A stretch of DNA of 23,778 bases from CAXRDE01 sp964342365 (lineage in GTDB: Bacteria; Cyanobacteriota; Sericytochromatia; UBA7694), in NCBI GenBank assembly GCA_964342365.1, contig CAYFGW010000045.1, positions 1 to 23,778 of the forward strand, written 5' to 3'. Both the position numbers and the translations under genes were made by a program. The notes below the pieces were generated by a model that was not told the origin of the DNA, searched no databases, and saw only the letters and a program-made list of their open reading frames with translations. Every line of letters starts with the position of its first letter. Positions within the stretch are counted from its first letter, which is position 1. Positions 16,028 to 23,452 of the stretch are shown one piece after another.

Positions 16028-16399
16028 ATGATGAATAAGCACTTAGATAAGATAGGCAAATCCTTTGTTAAAGCAGCTCCCGAAAGAGGCTGGACTAGAA
16101 TCAAACTATTTTATGATGTAATTGAGACAGGAGGTTTTTGTAGCAGATTGCTATCTTTAATCGATCCGCCAGAAGCATCTTCTGAAACAATTTTTCCTAA
16201 AGATGAGTTTGACGAAAATGGGGATCTCGTGGAATGGAATTACATGGATGATTTGGAAGTTATTTGGGAATCGCAAGCCGATACAGATAAGAAATGGTAT
16301 TGCGCAGAAATAACAATATATCCTGACGGATCTGTTGACTTCCAGCCCACATGTTATGAAGAGCCCAAGACGTTGCAAATAGAACATTCGTTGAAATGA
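16028..16399 (+). CDS. Hypothetical protein, possibly an immunity-type (YezG/DUF600-like) protein
   Basis: 123 residues from ATG at 16028 (a second ATG follows at once); an AACGGGA stretch is upstream. It is acidic and soluble, with no signal or membrane segment. The layout, an N-terminal helix (KHLDKIGKSFVKAAPERGWTRIKLFYDVIE) followed by strands with Trp-rich ends (WNYMDDLEVIWESQA, KKWYCAEITIYPDGSVDFQP), resembles small immunity proteins of contact-dependent toxins. This is pattern similarity only, not a recognised family. No toxin gene is next to it. The surrounding DNA is AT-rich. Confidence 0.5.
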   Translation: MMNKHLDKIGKSFVKAAPERGWTRIKLFYDVIETGGFCSRLLSLIDPPEASSETIFPKDEFDENGDLVEWNYMDDLEVIWESQADTDKKWYCAEITIYPDGSVDFQPTCYEEPKTLQIEHSLK

Positions 16400-16486
16400 A
16401 ATCAGGGTCATTCATTGAAAAATTTTTTTGGCGGTACTTAGCGCAATCACTTTAAACAATTACGCACCTGTCTCAGCCGTTGCCTT

Positions 16487-16912
16487 TCAGGGAGCGTCTG
16501 GCCTTTCAAAACCGGGCATACCCATGTGGGTTTTCAGACCAGAGGTCAGAATGCTGATGGTTTGATGCTGTGTCACTTCAAGTTCCTGTTTGATTTCTTT
16601 TTCGGTGGTGCTGAAGCGTAAAGAAAGCGTGGTGCCCGGAGTGACGTTAAGCCGTACGGAACTTCCCGGTTCTAATTTTTCTTCGTTGAACGTGGTGCCC
16701 AGAGAAATGGAGTAATTTTGCATGTTCCGATGATCTCTGTTTTGTTCGGAAAAATAGTCCAGATAGCGATAATAGACCGTATTAGCAGTGCGATTTTCTA
16801 GCAGCACCACCTGGGCCTGCATTTTTTGTTCCTGAGCCGGACTCTGCTTTTGTGCCGCGCAACTTACTGCGCCAAGACTTAGACTGATGAATACGATAGA
16901 TTTCCAAAACAT
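16487..16912 (-). CDS. Hypothetical lipoprotein
   Basis: 141 residues; lipobox AVSC with Cys18 after a short hydrophobic signal. ATG at 16912 has a strong AAAAGGAG site upstream. The mature part has predicted strands (AQVVLLENRTANTVYYRYLDYF, GSSVRLNVTPGTTLSLRFSTT, TISILTSGLK), suggesting a beta-sandwich, similar in feel to small DUF1425/YcfL-type lipoproteins, but I do not recognise it. It is divergent from the next lipoprotein gene with 82 bases between the starts. A TATGAT -10-like box (plus 16937-16942) lies upstream without a good -35. Confidence 0.65.
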   Translation of the reverse strand: MFWKSIVFISLSLGAVSCAAQKQSPAQEQKMQAQVVLLENRTANTVYYRYLDYFSEQNRDHRNMQNYSISLGTTFNEEKLEPGSSVRLNVTPGTTLSLRFSTTEKEIKQELEVTQHQTISILTSGLKTHMGMPGFERPDAP

Positions 16913-16944
16913 AGGTAAAAGCTCCTTTTCATTTAAATCATAGC

Positions 16945-16973
16945 TTGTTCGTAAGAGAATAATGCTTTAGAAT
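16945..16973 (+). promoter_or_regulatory. Sigma70-like promoter of the 16995 lipoprotein gene
   Basis: TTGTTC (16945-16950), 17-base spacer, TAGAAT (16968-16973). The predicted start near 16980 directly precedes the GAAGGAG ribosome site at 16981, giving a very short leader. Confidence 0.65.
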
Positions 16974-16994
16974 ACGCCGAGAAGGAGTTTTTTG

Positions 16995-17483
16995 ATGTCA
17001 CAAAAAAAAATTCTGGCGGGACTTGTTGCGGTATTGGGCGCAATCACCCTCAACAGTTGTGCAGCTTTACACGCTCAATCTCCTGAGCAACAGGAGCAAA
17101 CGGGAAAAGTTCTGAAAGCCTATCTCAGCCGCTGTCTCGCAGTGAGAAATCCCTGTGCAGAACAGGTATCCTTTCCTTTTTACGCGGATGGCAAAGCCCT
17201 CGACAGGGCCGCGTACTTAAAAGACTTCCCTGACGATAAAACCGATGCCGAAGTGCCCGACTTTGAGCTGCGGCACCGTCTTCTGCCACTAGAAGATGTG
17301 AAAATTTTCTGGCCCCAGTTCTGGGAAAGACTGCAAGCACAGCCCGACTTTGATAGAGATAAAAACCGGGTTTACCTGGCCCCTTTTAGTGCCGTATTTG
17401 AAAAAGGCAAACCGGAAATGGGCTGGCTTTTACTGCGCTACAGCAACGGTAACTGGCGGGTGGCCGGCCTGATTGACGGATAG
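16995..17483 (+). CDS. Hypothetical lipoprotein
   Basis: 162 residues from ATG at 16995, with GAAGGAG eight bases upstream. The signal peptide ends in lipobox LNSC (Cys22). The mature part (QEQTGKVLKAYLSRCLAVRNPCAEQVSFPFYADG, then APFSAVFEKGKPEMGWLLLRYSNGNWRVAGLIDG) looks like a small alpha-plus-beta domain of the NTF2/DUF-type 'conserved at Trp-Arg-Val' style. Two Cys in the mature part (near residues 47 and 54) could form a disulfide. Family not recognised. The gene's own promoter is visible; the deaminase gene starts 38 bases after the stop. Confidence 0.7.
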   Translation: MSQKKILAGLVAVLGAITLNSCAALHAQSPEQQEQTGKVLKAYLSRCLAVRNPCAEQVSFPFYADGKALDRAAYLKDFPDDKTDAEVPDFELRHRLLPLEDVKIFWPQFWERLQAQPDFDRDKNRVYLAPFSAVFEKGKPEMGWLLLRYSNGNWRVAGLIDG

Positions 17484-17509
17484 CCACCCGCTCGGATCAT
17501 CCGGAGCGT

Positions 17510-17515
17510 TATAAT
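17510..17515 (+). promoter_or_regulatory. Perfect -10 box just before the deaminase start
   Basis: TATAAT is followed six bases later by ATG 17522, so transcription would begin at or next to the start codon. No -35 match is seen at 17 bases, and GGAG at 17503 is too far away (about 15 bases) to serve as a normal ribosome site. A leaderless message is possible. Confidence 0.35.
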
Positions 17516-17521
17516 ATCTTG

Positions 17522-17941
17522 ATGAATAATACCCCGCATGATCACTCCTACAAAAACCTGATTCAACGTGCTGCAGCAGTGGTCAAAAGCCACACCGTTA
17601 AAGGCGGTTTGATTGGTGACGTGGGCTGTGCACTCCTGACCCATGATGACCAGATCTTTACGGGTGTCTGTGCAGCTACCGGCTCTAACGTTTTTTGCGC
17701 CGAAAAAAATGCCCTTGGCAGTTTGCTCACCACGGGCGTATATATTTTCAGGGCCATTGTGGCGGTGTGGAAAGATGAAGAGGGCAAGGTGTTTGTAATT
17801 GCTCCCTGCGGCAATTGTAGGCAGTTTATGTACGAAACCAGTGACAAAAATTTGGAGGCAGAAGTGGTTCTTTCTGCTGAAAAAACCGTGACCTTACGAG
17901 AATTACTGCCCGTGGCCAGCAGCTGGGAGCCCGTTGAGTGA
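17522..17941 (+). CDS. Cytidine/blasticidin-type deaminase
   Basis: 139 residues, the size of tetrameric cytidine deaminases. The zinc site is complete: Cys59-Ala-Glu61 (FCAEKNALG, with the proton-shuttle Glu) and Pro-Cys96-Gly-Asn-Cys99 (APCGNCRQFM). The C-terminal TLRELLPVA is also family-typical. The ribose-binding NVEN-type motif of true Cdd is missing; GVCAATGSN stands in its place. The substrate may thus not be plain cytidine, and blasticidin-S-deaminase-like or other cyclic-amine specificity is possible (inference). ATG 17522 follows an in-frame TTG. The stop overlaps the kinase ATG by one base, so the two proteins are probably made together. Confidence 0.8.
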   Translation: MNNTPHDHSYKNLIQRAAAVVKSHTVKGGLIGDVGCALLTHDDQIFTGVCAATGSNVFCAEKNALGSLLTTGVYIFRAIVAVWKDEEGKVFVIAPCGNCRQFMYETSDKNLEAEVVLSAEKTVTLRELLPVASSWEPVE

Positions 17942-18951
17942 TGAGCCAGCATCCCTCACCAGAGTTCGTCACCGATCTGCTCAAACAATCGGGACATCTC
18001 CATCAGGGGCAGGTGAGTCATGTGAAAGCAGAGCCTTTTGCCGGTAAAAACAGTCAGAATTGCCGCCTTCATCTGGTTTATTCAGCGAAGGCCACGGGAA
18101 AACGTCCGCGGTCTATATTTCAAAAGCAAAGCCCCGTGGGGCCCTTTGGACTTCGGGAGATTGAATATTATACGCGTATCGCTGATCCTGTGAAACCCGG
18201 TACAATCCCTCACTGTTACGGTTACACCCACACCGCCAAAGACTACACGCTCTGGTTAGAAGACCTGTCGGAGAGCCATCAGGTGGCCGATCACATCACC
18301 CCCACTTTAGACGCTTATTTACCAGTAGTACAGGCACTGGCGCGATTGCACAGTGCCTGGTGGCAACACCCCCGGTTGGAAACGGTGGCCGAGTTGCCCA
18401 CTCCCTCCCAAATAGCGGCTTACACAAAGACGGCCAAAACAGGATGGTTCCATTTTTTACAAGCCGCTGACTTTTTAAAGCTGGAAGAACGTCAACGGGT
18501 TCAGTATCTGGTGCATCACCACGAAAAAGCCATGATTGAGCGGGCCATGACGGGTCCTATGACCCTCATTCACGGCGATCTTAATCCCGGAAATATCTTG
18601 ATGGCGCCAGACAGTACTTACCTGATTGACAGACAGCCCTTTGCGTGGAGCTTAACGGCCTGGTTGGGAGTAAGCGATCTGGCATATATGATGGTGCACT
18701 GGTGGGACCCTGAACAAAGAGAATCTCTGGAAAAACCCTTGCTCAAAGCCTATCTGGAGGAACTGCATCATCTGGGTGTCACCGATTATGGATGGGACGT
18801 GCTGTGGCAGGATTATCTTTTATGTGTGCCTCAGAGTCTGTACACGGTCCTGGGCTGGTGCAGCACGGCGGAATCCTGTGAAACCTTCCGCTGGATCTGG
18901 GAGCCTCAGCTGAGAAAGACCCTGCGGGCGCTGCGTTTTCATTTTCCCTGA
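17941..18951 (+). CDS. APH/choline-kinase-fold phosphotransferase
   Basis: 336 residues from ATG 17941; GTG 17938 is an alternative, one codon longer. The Brenner motif LIHGDLNPGNIL (about residues 210-220) carries the catalytic Asp, and YLIDRQPF has the metal-binding Asp near 230. The N-lobe has the nucleotide-binding region with FQKQSP as the likely Lys strand and REIEYYTRI as the paired Glu helix. The fold covers aminoglycoside phosphotransferases, ecdysteroid 22-kinase-like and choline/ethanolamine kinases; HSAWW before the Brenner motif fits the ecdysteroid-kinase-like group. The substrate is unknown. It is coupled to the deaminase and ends before a terminator shared with the nuclease gene. 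Confidence 0.8.
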   Translation: MSQHPSPEFVTDLLKQSGHLHQGQVSHVKAEPFAGKNSQNCRLHLVYSAKATGKRPRSIFQKQSPVGPFGLREIEYYTRIADPVKPGTIPHCYGYTHTAKDYTLWLEDLSESHQVADHITPTLDAYLPVVQALARLHSAWWQHPRLETVAELPTPSQIAAYTKTAKTGWFHFLQAADFLKLEERQRVQYLVHHHEKAMIERAMTGPMTLIHGDLNPGNILMAPDSTYLIDRQPFAWSLTAWLGVSDLAYMMVHWWDPEQRESLEKPLLKAYLEELHHLGVTDYGWDVLWQDYLLCVPQSLYTVLGWCSTAESCETFRWIWEPQLRKTLRALRFHFP

Positions 18952-18970
18952 ACATTAAAAAATGGGCATG

Positions 18971-18993
18971 AAAAAAGAGGGCCGCAGCCCTCT
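18971..18993 (-). terminator. Rho-independent terminator of the endonuclease gene
   Basis: A 7-bp GC-rich stem AGAGGGC / GCCCTCT with a four-base CGCA loop. Read on the - strand it is followed by six T residues (plus 18971-18976), 13 bases after the nuclease stop. On the + strand the tail is TTCTATCT, so it may stop the kinase transcript weakly as well. Confidence 0.85.
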
Positions 18994-19005
18994 TCTATCT
19001 ATTAT

Positions 19006-20037
19006 TTAAAACTGGTTTTCGATCTCTCTGAAGGTGTCAAAACCAATCAAATTTACCAGATCGGGAATGTCTACAAAGGGATTGCGGTTGCCCTGACGTT
19101 CGGCAATCACGCTGTTGCGGCGGCGCTCGGCTTCGTCCACGGGATCCACCTTGGCAGACCATTCTGCAAACATGGGCAGACGGCGCAGTAAATAATCGCT
19201 GGCATCGTAGTCACCCTGACGGATATTGCGGTTGTAAAAACGCAGATAGAAATAAAGGGTGGCCCGGGCGGTGTTGCCTTTTTGATTGTTGCTGGGCTCA
19301 AACACCGCTTCGCCTTTGCCAAGCGCACTGAAATTATCTTCTTCGGATTGCTCAGACTGAGCACCCAGCGCGTTGAGTTGAGAAATTTCGGCGCTGCTGA
19401 AGCTCAAAGCGCGACCGCGCAGGGCCAGTTTAGAGCCGCTGGAGGTGGAATATACCACTTTGCCTTCGCTGCCCATGCCAAAGGGATGGTGGCCGCGACG
19501 GTTATTGGGCACGCTCAGAGTGGGATAAAGGTGATGCAAGTCAGAACGCATGGGTTCGCGCTTGGAAAAGAAAGATTGAGGCCAGGTGTGCTCACAGTTA
19601 ATAAAGTCGCCGGACTTGCGATCCTTATTCTGGTCGCCCTGCTCGCGATAACGACCACCGCTACCGCCGCTGCCGGGTACAAATAAATCTGAGTACACGG
19701 CGGTGACTCCGCTTTGGTTGCCCTGTTTGTGGTTGTCTGCTACGGCGTACAGGAAAGATTTCCCGGGACCGTAATCCAATTGTTTGGCGCGAGAAACAAT
19801 ATTGTGCAGGGCCATAAACAATTCCCGACCCGTAAGTCCTTTGGCGCTGGCGTAATAGTTTTGCAGATCAGCGGGAAGCTGGGCATGCCAGTTTACGTTT
19901 GCGTTGCGCGCCTGGAAGCGGGCAGACGCCGAAACGGGAGCAAGGCGGGGAGAAAAACGATTGGATACATTGGGGTTCTGGCAGGCGGTCAGGGCCGTGA
20001 GAGCCAGAAGTGCGAGGGCAGTGGTGCGTTTGAACAT
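19006..20037 (-). CDS. Endonuclease I family lipoprotein
   Basis: 343 residues with lipobox LTAC (Cys19). The family signatures of EndA/Vvn-type beta-beta-alpha-metal nucleases are clear: NCEHTWPQSFF (148 on, catalytic His150), SDLHHLYPTL (165 on), NNRRGHHPFG (178 on), FEPSNNQKGNTARATLYFYLRF and the final RNSVIAERQGNRNPFVDIPDL. It cleaves DNA, and sometimes RNA, without sequence preference outside the cytoplasm; lipid anchoring would keep it on a membrane. A long linker (about 20-48) follows the Cys. A promoter is seen at 20071-20099 and a terminator at 18971. Confidence 0.93.
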   Translation of the reverse strand: MFKRTTALALLALTALTACQNPNVSNRFSPRLAPVSASARFQARNANVNWHAQLPADLQNYYASAKGLTGRELFMALHNIVSRAKQLDYGPGKSFLYAVADNHKQGNQSGVTAVYSDLFVPGSGGSGGRYREQGDQNKDRKSGDFINCEHTWPQSFFSKREPMRSDLHHLYPTLSVPNNRRGHHPFGMGSEGKVVYSTSSGSKLALRGRALSFSSAEISQLNALGAQSEQSEEDNFSALGKGEAVFEPSNNQKGNTARATLYFYLRFYNRNIRQGDYDASDYLLRRLPMFAEWSAKVDPVDEAERRRNSVIAERQGNRNPFVDIPDLVNLIGFDTFREIENQF

Positions 20038-20070
20038 AAATACGACTTTCTAAAAGCGATTAATGGTTTA

Positions 20071-20099
20071 ATTCTAGCTTAAGTCACATCTAAAAGCAA
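20071..20099 (-). promoter_or_regulatory. Sigma70-like promoter of the endonuclease gene
   Basis: Read on the - strand: TTGCTT (20099-20094), a 17-base spacer, TAGAAT (20076-20071), about 33 bases before the ATG at 20037. Confidence 0.65.
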
Positions 20100-20157
20100 G
20101 TAACGATAAGGTTTAGAGCGAGTTTTATTTTCTTTTTTTAAAAACCTTTAGCCCCTA

Positions 20158-20171
20158 TTGATAACAATCAA
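20158..20171. promoter_or_regulatory. FNR/CRP-family binding site upstream of the desaturase
   Basis: TTGATAACAATCAA is a perfect match to the FNR consensus TTGAT-N4-ATCAA. Its centre (20164.5) lies about 41.5 bases before the predicted start of transcription near 20206, the classic class II activator position. It lies 87 bases from the TAGAAT box of the divergent nuclease promoter. Confidence 0.6.
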
Positions 20172-20199
20172 GACATATATATTACGCATCTGTTATAGT
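20170..20199 (+). promoter_or_regulatory. Promoter of the fatty-acid desaturase
   Basis: AAGACA (20170-20175), 18-base spacer, TATAGT (20194-20199, one mismatch to consensus). The weak -35 overlaps the last two bases of the FNR-type box, as in activator-dependent promoters. Confidence 0.5.
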
Positions 20200-20231
20200 G
20201 GTAGCTCAAGAAAAGTAAAGGGCCGTTATTT

Positions 20232-21416
20232 ATGCTCACTTCACTGCTGTCCCCCCCTCAAAAAAATAGAACACAAGGTGCTGAAGTTGCCTTAAAAGAC
20301 CTGTACCTTCAGGTGGAAAAAGCCAGCGCAGATACCCTCACACCCGAACGCATCAAGGCCTTTGCAGAGGAACTCAATCAGCTCAAGGCTGAGATTCATG
20401 CCAAAGTGGGCGAAGAAGACGTTATTTACGTACAATCTGTTAATCAAGTAGCTCGCGTATGCGAAATCACCGGCCGTCTGCTGCTGCATTTTAGCAAAGA
20501 TCCCGTGAGCTGGGCTCTGGGCGTATTGTCACTCTGGGTGTATTTGCAGCTGGACAATCTCGAAATTCATCACCATGCTCAGCACCAGGCCTGGGACAAA
20601 CTGCCTGACGCCGCCCCTTTTCATTCAGACAATTACTACCACAACTCCTCTGTGGACGAAAAATCCTGGCGTTATCGTCACAACATCCTGCACCATTCTT
20701 ATACCGGCCAAATTGATAAAGACCCCGACGTGAGTTTTGGCTTTTTCCGTTTAGGAGAATTTATGGACAAGCAGTATTTTCACGGTTTGCAACCGCTGAT
20801 GCTGCTGCTTAATGCTACCAACGCCGCTTCAAGCCTGGGCATGGTGGCCACGGGCCTTCAGGATTATCTGGTGCGTCTGATTCCGGGCTATCGCCGTGAA
20901 GATCATGTGCCCATGTCCAAAGAGATGAATTTCAAGGGTTTCCAGGATTCTCTCTGGCGCTATGTGCGCAAAGCGGTGCCCACCACCGCTTACAATTACG
21001 GCCTGTTTGGTTTGCTTGCGGCTCCGTCTCCTCGTCGGGTAGCGCAGGTGACCCTCGGCATGTTGTCCGCAGAACTGCTGCGCAATATTTTTACGGGCCT
21101 CACCTTTTATACCGGACATATGGGGGAAGACATTAAACATTACGACACGCCCCCAAAAAATCGCGCGGAGTGGTACGTGCAGCAAATTGAGGGCACGGGC
21201 AACGTGAGGGCTTCGCGCCCTGTGAGCCTGCTCATGGGGCATTTGAATTACCAGATTGAGCATCATTTATTTCCCAAACTGCCTCCCAATCGCCTGGAAG
21301 AAATTGCGCCCCGGGTGGAGGCCCTGTGCCACAAATACGGCGTGCAGTACAGCACCGGAAATTTTAAAGAACAGCTCATGTCGGTGTTCCGTCGCGTGGT
21401 GACCTACTCCAAATAA
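20232..21416 (+). CDS. Membrane fatty-acid desaturase
   Basis: 394 residues. The three histidine boxes of di-iron acyl desaturases are present: HHHAQH (113-118), HNILHH (150-155) and QIEHH (341-345); the Gln-x-x-His-His form is typical of front-end and delta-type acyl-lipid desaturases. Hydrophobic stretches near 85-108, 185-215 and 250-292 would anchor it in the membrane. The first 80 residues are a soluble helical extension with no cytochrome b5 domain. It inserts a double bond into fatty acyl chains using O2 and reductant. The position of the bond cannot be told. ATG 20232 has AAAGGG upstream. A perfect FNR-type box in its promoter suggests oxygen control. Confidence 0.9.
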   Translation: MLTSLLSPPQKNRTQGAEVALKDLYLQVEKASADTLTPERIKAFAEELNQLKAEIHAKVGEEDVIYVQSVNQVARVCEITGRLLLHFSKDPVSWALGVLSLWVYLQLDNLEIHHHAQHQAWDKLPDAAPFHSDNYYHNSSVDEKSWRYRHNILHHSYTGQIDKDPDVSFGFFRLGEFMDKQYFHGLQPLMLLLNATNAASSLGMVATGLQDYLVRLIPGYRREDHVPMSKEMNFKGFQDSLWRYVRKAVPTTAYNYGLFGLLAAPSPRRVAQVTLGMLSAELLRNIFTGLTFYTGHMGEDIKHYDTPPKNRAEWYVQQIEGTGNVRASRPVSLLMGHLNYQIEHHLFPKLPPNRLEEIAPRVEALCHKYGVQYSTGNFKEQLMSVFRRVVTYSK

Positions 21417-21462
21417 GGAAACAAAGGGAACTTTTGCGTCACGGCTCCCGTCTGATTGAGCC

Positions 21463-22596
21463 ATGACTGTATTAGAACACCCTTTTATTCATCAACTTGA
21501 CCACGACACCTGCCAGGTGCGGGCCATTTATAGTCCGGACACCTGGATTGAAGGCAGTGCCCTGGAACAACTCAAAACCATGGCCACACTGCCCGGCATG
21601 AAGCTTGCTGTGGGCCTTCCCGATTTGCATCCGGGCAAGGGCTGTCCTATAGGGGCCGCCTTCTGGAGCGAGCACAGATTCTATCCCTTTTTAATTGGCA
21701 ATGACATCGGCTGCGGCATGGCCCTCTGGCAAACGGACAGTCCCGTGCGTAAAGCAAAGGTAAGTAAATGGATCAAAAAGCTAGACCTGGAGCAGGGGAT
21801 TCCCTCGCCAAAATCTGAACAGTCACCCAAACTGCCGGATCTGGGCACCGTGGGCGGTGGCAATCACTTTGCAGAACTTCAGCAGGTAGAAAGTGTGCAA
21901 GATCCCGAGTTATTTGCGCAAGCGGGCCTCAAAGCCGACGCTTTCCAGTTATTGGTACACTCCGGGTCTCGCGGACTGGGTGAGCAAATTTTGCGGGCCC
22001 ATACCGCCATTTACGGCAACGAAGGACTTGATTCCCAAAGCGAAGCTGCCGCCGTTTACTTAAAAGAACACGATGCCGCCGTGGCCTGGGCCCACCGCAA
22101 TAGAGAAGTGGTCAAAGATCGCTTTTTAAAAGCCATGGGCCATCCTGAACACGCCCTGATTTTAGACGTGTGCCACAATGCTCTGACCCCTCAAGAATAC
22201 AAAGGGAAGCAGGGCTGGCTCCACCGAAAGGGGGCCGCTCCCACAGACAAAGGCCTGATTGTGATTCCCGGATCGCGAGGGGATTACAGCTATCTGGTGA
22301 AGCCTCTGGCGGGCGCTGAAAGCGGCTGGTCTTTAGCGCACGGTGCGGGCCGCAAATGGAAGCGTAGCGAAAGCAAGGGCCGTCTGGATCGCAAATTCAA
22401 ACCGGAGCAATTGCAAAAAACTGATCTGGGTAGTCAGGTGATTTGTGAGCATAAGGGCCTGCTTTACGAAGAAGCTCCTCAGGCGTATAAGTCCGTGGAT
22501 GACGTGGTGAATACCCTCATTGAGGTCGGACTGGTGGCCCCCGTGGCCCGCCTGAAGCCCGTGATTACCTATAAAACCCGGCGGAGCAAGCGCTAA
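21463..22596 (+). CDS. rtcB: RNA 3'-phosphate ligase RtcB (PrfH-linked type)
   Basis: 377 residues, shorter than canonical RtcB (about 400-480), as usual for the PrfH-associated RtcB2 branch. Motifs in order: GLPDLHPGKGCPIG, NDIGCGM (Asp81, Cys84 metal ligands), GTVGGGNHF (His135), HSGSRGLG (His166), DVCHN (His238), and LAHGAGR with His293, the expected GMP-accepting nucleophile. RtcB joins RNA 2',3'-cyclic phosphate or 3'-phosphate to 5'-OH ends using GTP and Mn2+. Its TAA overlaps the prfH ATG by one base. The gap to the desaturase gene is 46 bases with no terminator, so read-through from that promoter is possible. Confidence 0.93.
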   Translation: MTVLEHPFIHQLDHDTCQVRAIYSPDTWIEGSALEQLKTMATLPGMKLAVGLPDLHPGKGCPIGAAFWSEHRFYPFLIGNDIGCGMALWQTDSPVRKAKVSKWIKKLDLEQGIPSPKSEQSPKLPDLGTVGGGNHFAELQQVESVQDPELFAQAGLKADAFQLLVHSGSRGLGEQILRAHTAIYGNEGLDSQSEAAAVYLKEHDAAVAWAHRNREVVKDRFLKAMGHPEHALILDVCHNALTPQEYKGKQGWLHRKGAAPTDKGLIVIPGSRGDYSYLVKPLAGAESGWSLAHGAGRKWKRSESKGRLDRKFKPEQLQKTDLGSQVICEHKGLLYEEAPQAYKSVDDVVNTLIEVGLVAPVARLKPVITYKTRRSKR

Positions 22597-23219
22597 TGTG
22601 GGTGCAGGTGAGTGCTGGACAGGGCCCCGCTGCCTGTGAATGGGTGGTGGCACAACTGGTGAGTTATTTGCAAAAAGCCGCTCAGCGCAAAGGGCTCAGT
22701 TTGAAGTCTCTGTACACGGAATCCGGACGGCATCCAAACACCTTTAAATCGGCCTTGCTGCATCTGGAAGGGCCCGAGGCGGCTGCTTTTGTGAAACGCT
22801 GGCAGGGCAGCATCCAGTGGATTGGTCAGAGCCCTTATCGCCCCCATCACAAGCGCAAAAACTGGTTTGTGCAGCTTCGTGCCTTTGCACCGCCAAAGCG
22901 ATTTCATTTTGAGCTTAACGATGTGCAAATTGACACCTTCCGCAGTTCCGGAGCCGGGGGCCAAAACGTGAATAAGGTGGAGTCCGCTGTGCGCGTTACA
23001 CATCGGCCCACGGGCTTAACGACCACTGCACAGGCCGAGCGTTCTCAGCACCGCAATAAACAACTGGCCCTGACCCAGTTGCATCAGTTGTTTGCCGAGC
23101 AGTGCGAACAAGAGCAAAGCAATGCGCAGCAGTCCCGCTGGCAGGCCCATCACAACCTGGAGCGAGGCAATGCGGTGGCGGTATTTGAAGGTAAGGATTT
23201 CCGGCTGCGGGGCGGTTAG
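22596..23219 (+). CDS. prfH: Peptide chain release factor-like protein PrfH
   Basis: 207 residues, the PrfH length. The catalytic loop is SSGAGGQNVNKVESAVRVTH with GGQ at 121-123. The N-terminal part (WVQVSAGQGPAACEWVV, WIGQSPYRPHHKRKNWF) is the typical PrfH replacement for the codon-recognition domain of RF1/RF2. The tail HHNLERGNAVAVF is also family-like. In published work on the pair, PrfH releases peptides from ribosomes with a damaged decoding centre and RtcB then re-seals the 16S rRNA. The one-base overlap with rtcB shows tight coupling. No clear terminator follows. Confidence 0.93.
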   Translation: MWVQVSAGQGPAACEWVVAQLVSYLQKAAQRKGLSLKSLYTESGRHPNTFKSALLHLEGPEAAAFVKRWQGSIQWIGQSPYRPHHKRKNWFVQLRAFAPPKRFHFELNDVQIDTFRSSGAGGQNVNKVESAVRVTHRPTGLTTTAQAERSQHRNKQLALTQLHQLFAEQCEQEQSNAQQSRWQAHHNLERGNAVAVFEGKDFRLRGG

Positions 23220-23384
23220 CGTTGTATTCTCTGTAAAACAGAATCCGAATCTAAGACGCTTTACGTTCGTTATATATGATATTGCCTCATAATATTATTT
23301 GTTTTATTTAAGTTTTTTCAAACATTTAAACTTCTTTTTGTAAATAATTTTGTTTCATAATAGTAACGATTTAAAAAAAAATTC

Positions 23385-23413
23385 TTGCTTTATATTTTTC
23401 TATATGTTTTAAT
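23385..23413 (+). promoter_or_regulatory. Likely promoter of the last lipoprotein gene
   Basis: TTGCTT (23385-23390), 17-base spacer, TTTAAT (23408-23413, one mismatch), in an AT-rich gap of 233 bases (23220-23452) that otherwise holds nothing I can identify. Confidence 0.5.
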
Positions 23414-23452
23414 TGTTTTTGAAATAAGTCAACTGTGGATAATGAGGGTTTT

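Noticed and set aside
19282..19686. 134-codon + strand frame inside the endonuclease gene
   Set aside because: The endonuclease I motifs are on the other strand; the + frame has low-complexity Ala/Gly-rich sequence typical of an antisense frame.
20829..21266. 145-codon - strand frame inside the desaturase gene
   Set aside because: His-rich only because it is the reverse of the desaturase histidine boxes.
23223..23252. ATTCT/AGAAT repeat after prfH as a terminator
   Set aside because: Short, AT-rich stem with a large loop and no following T run.
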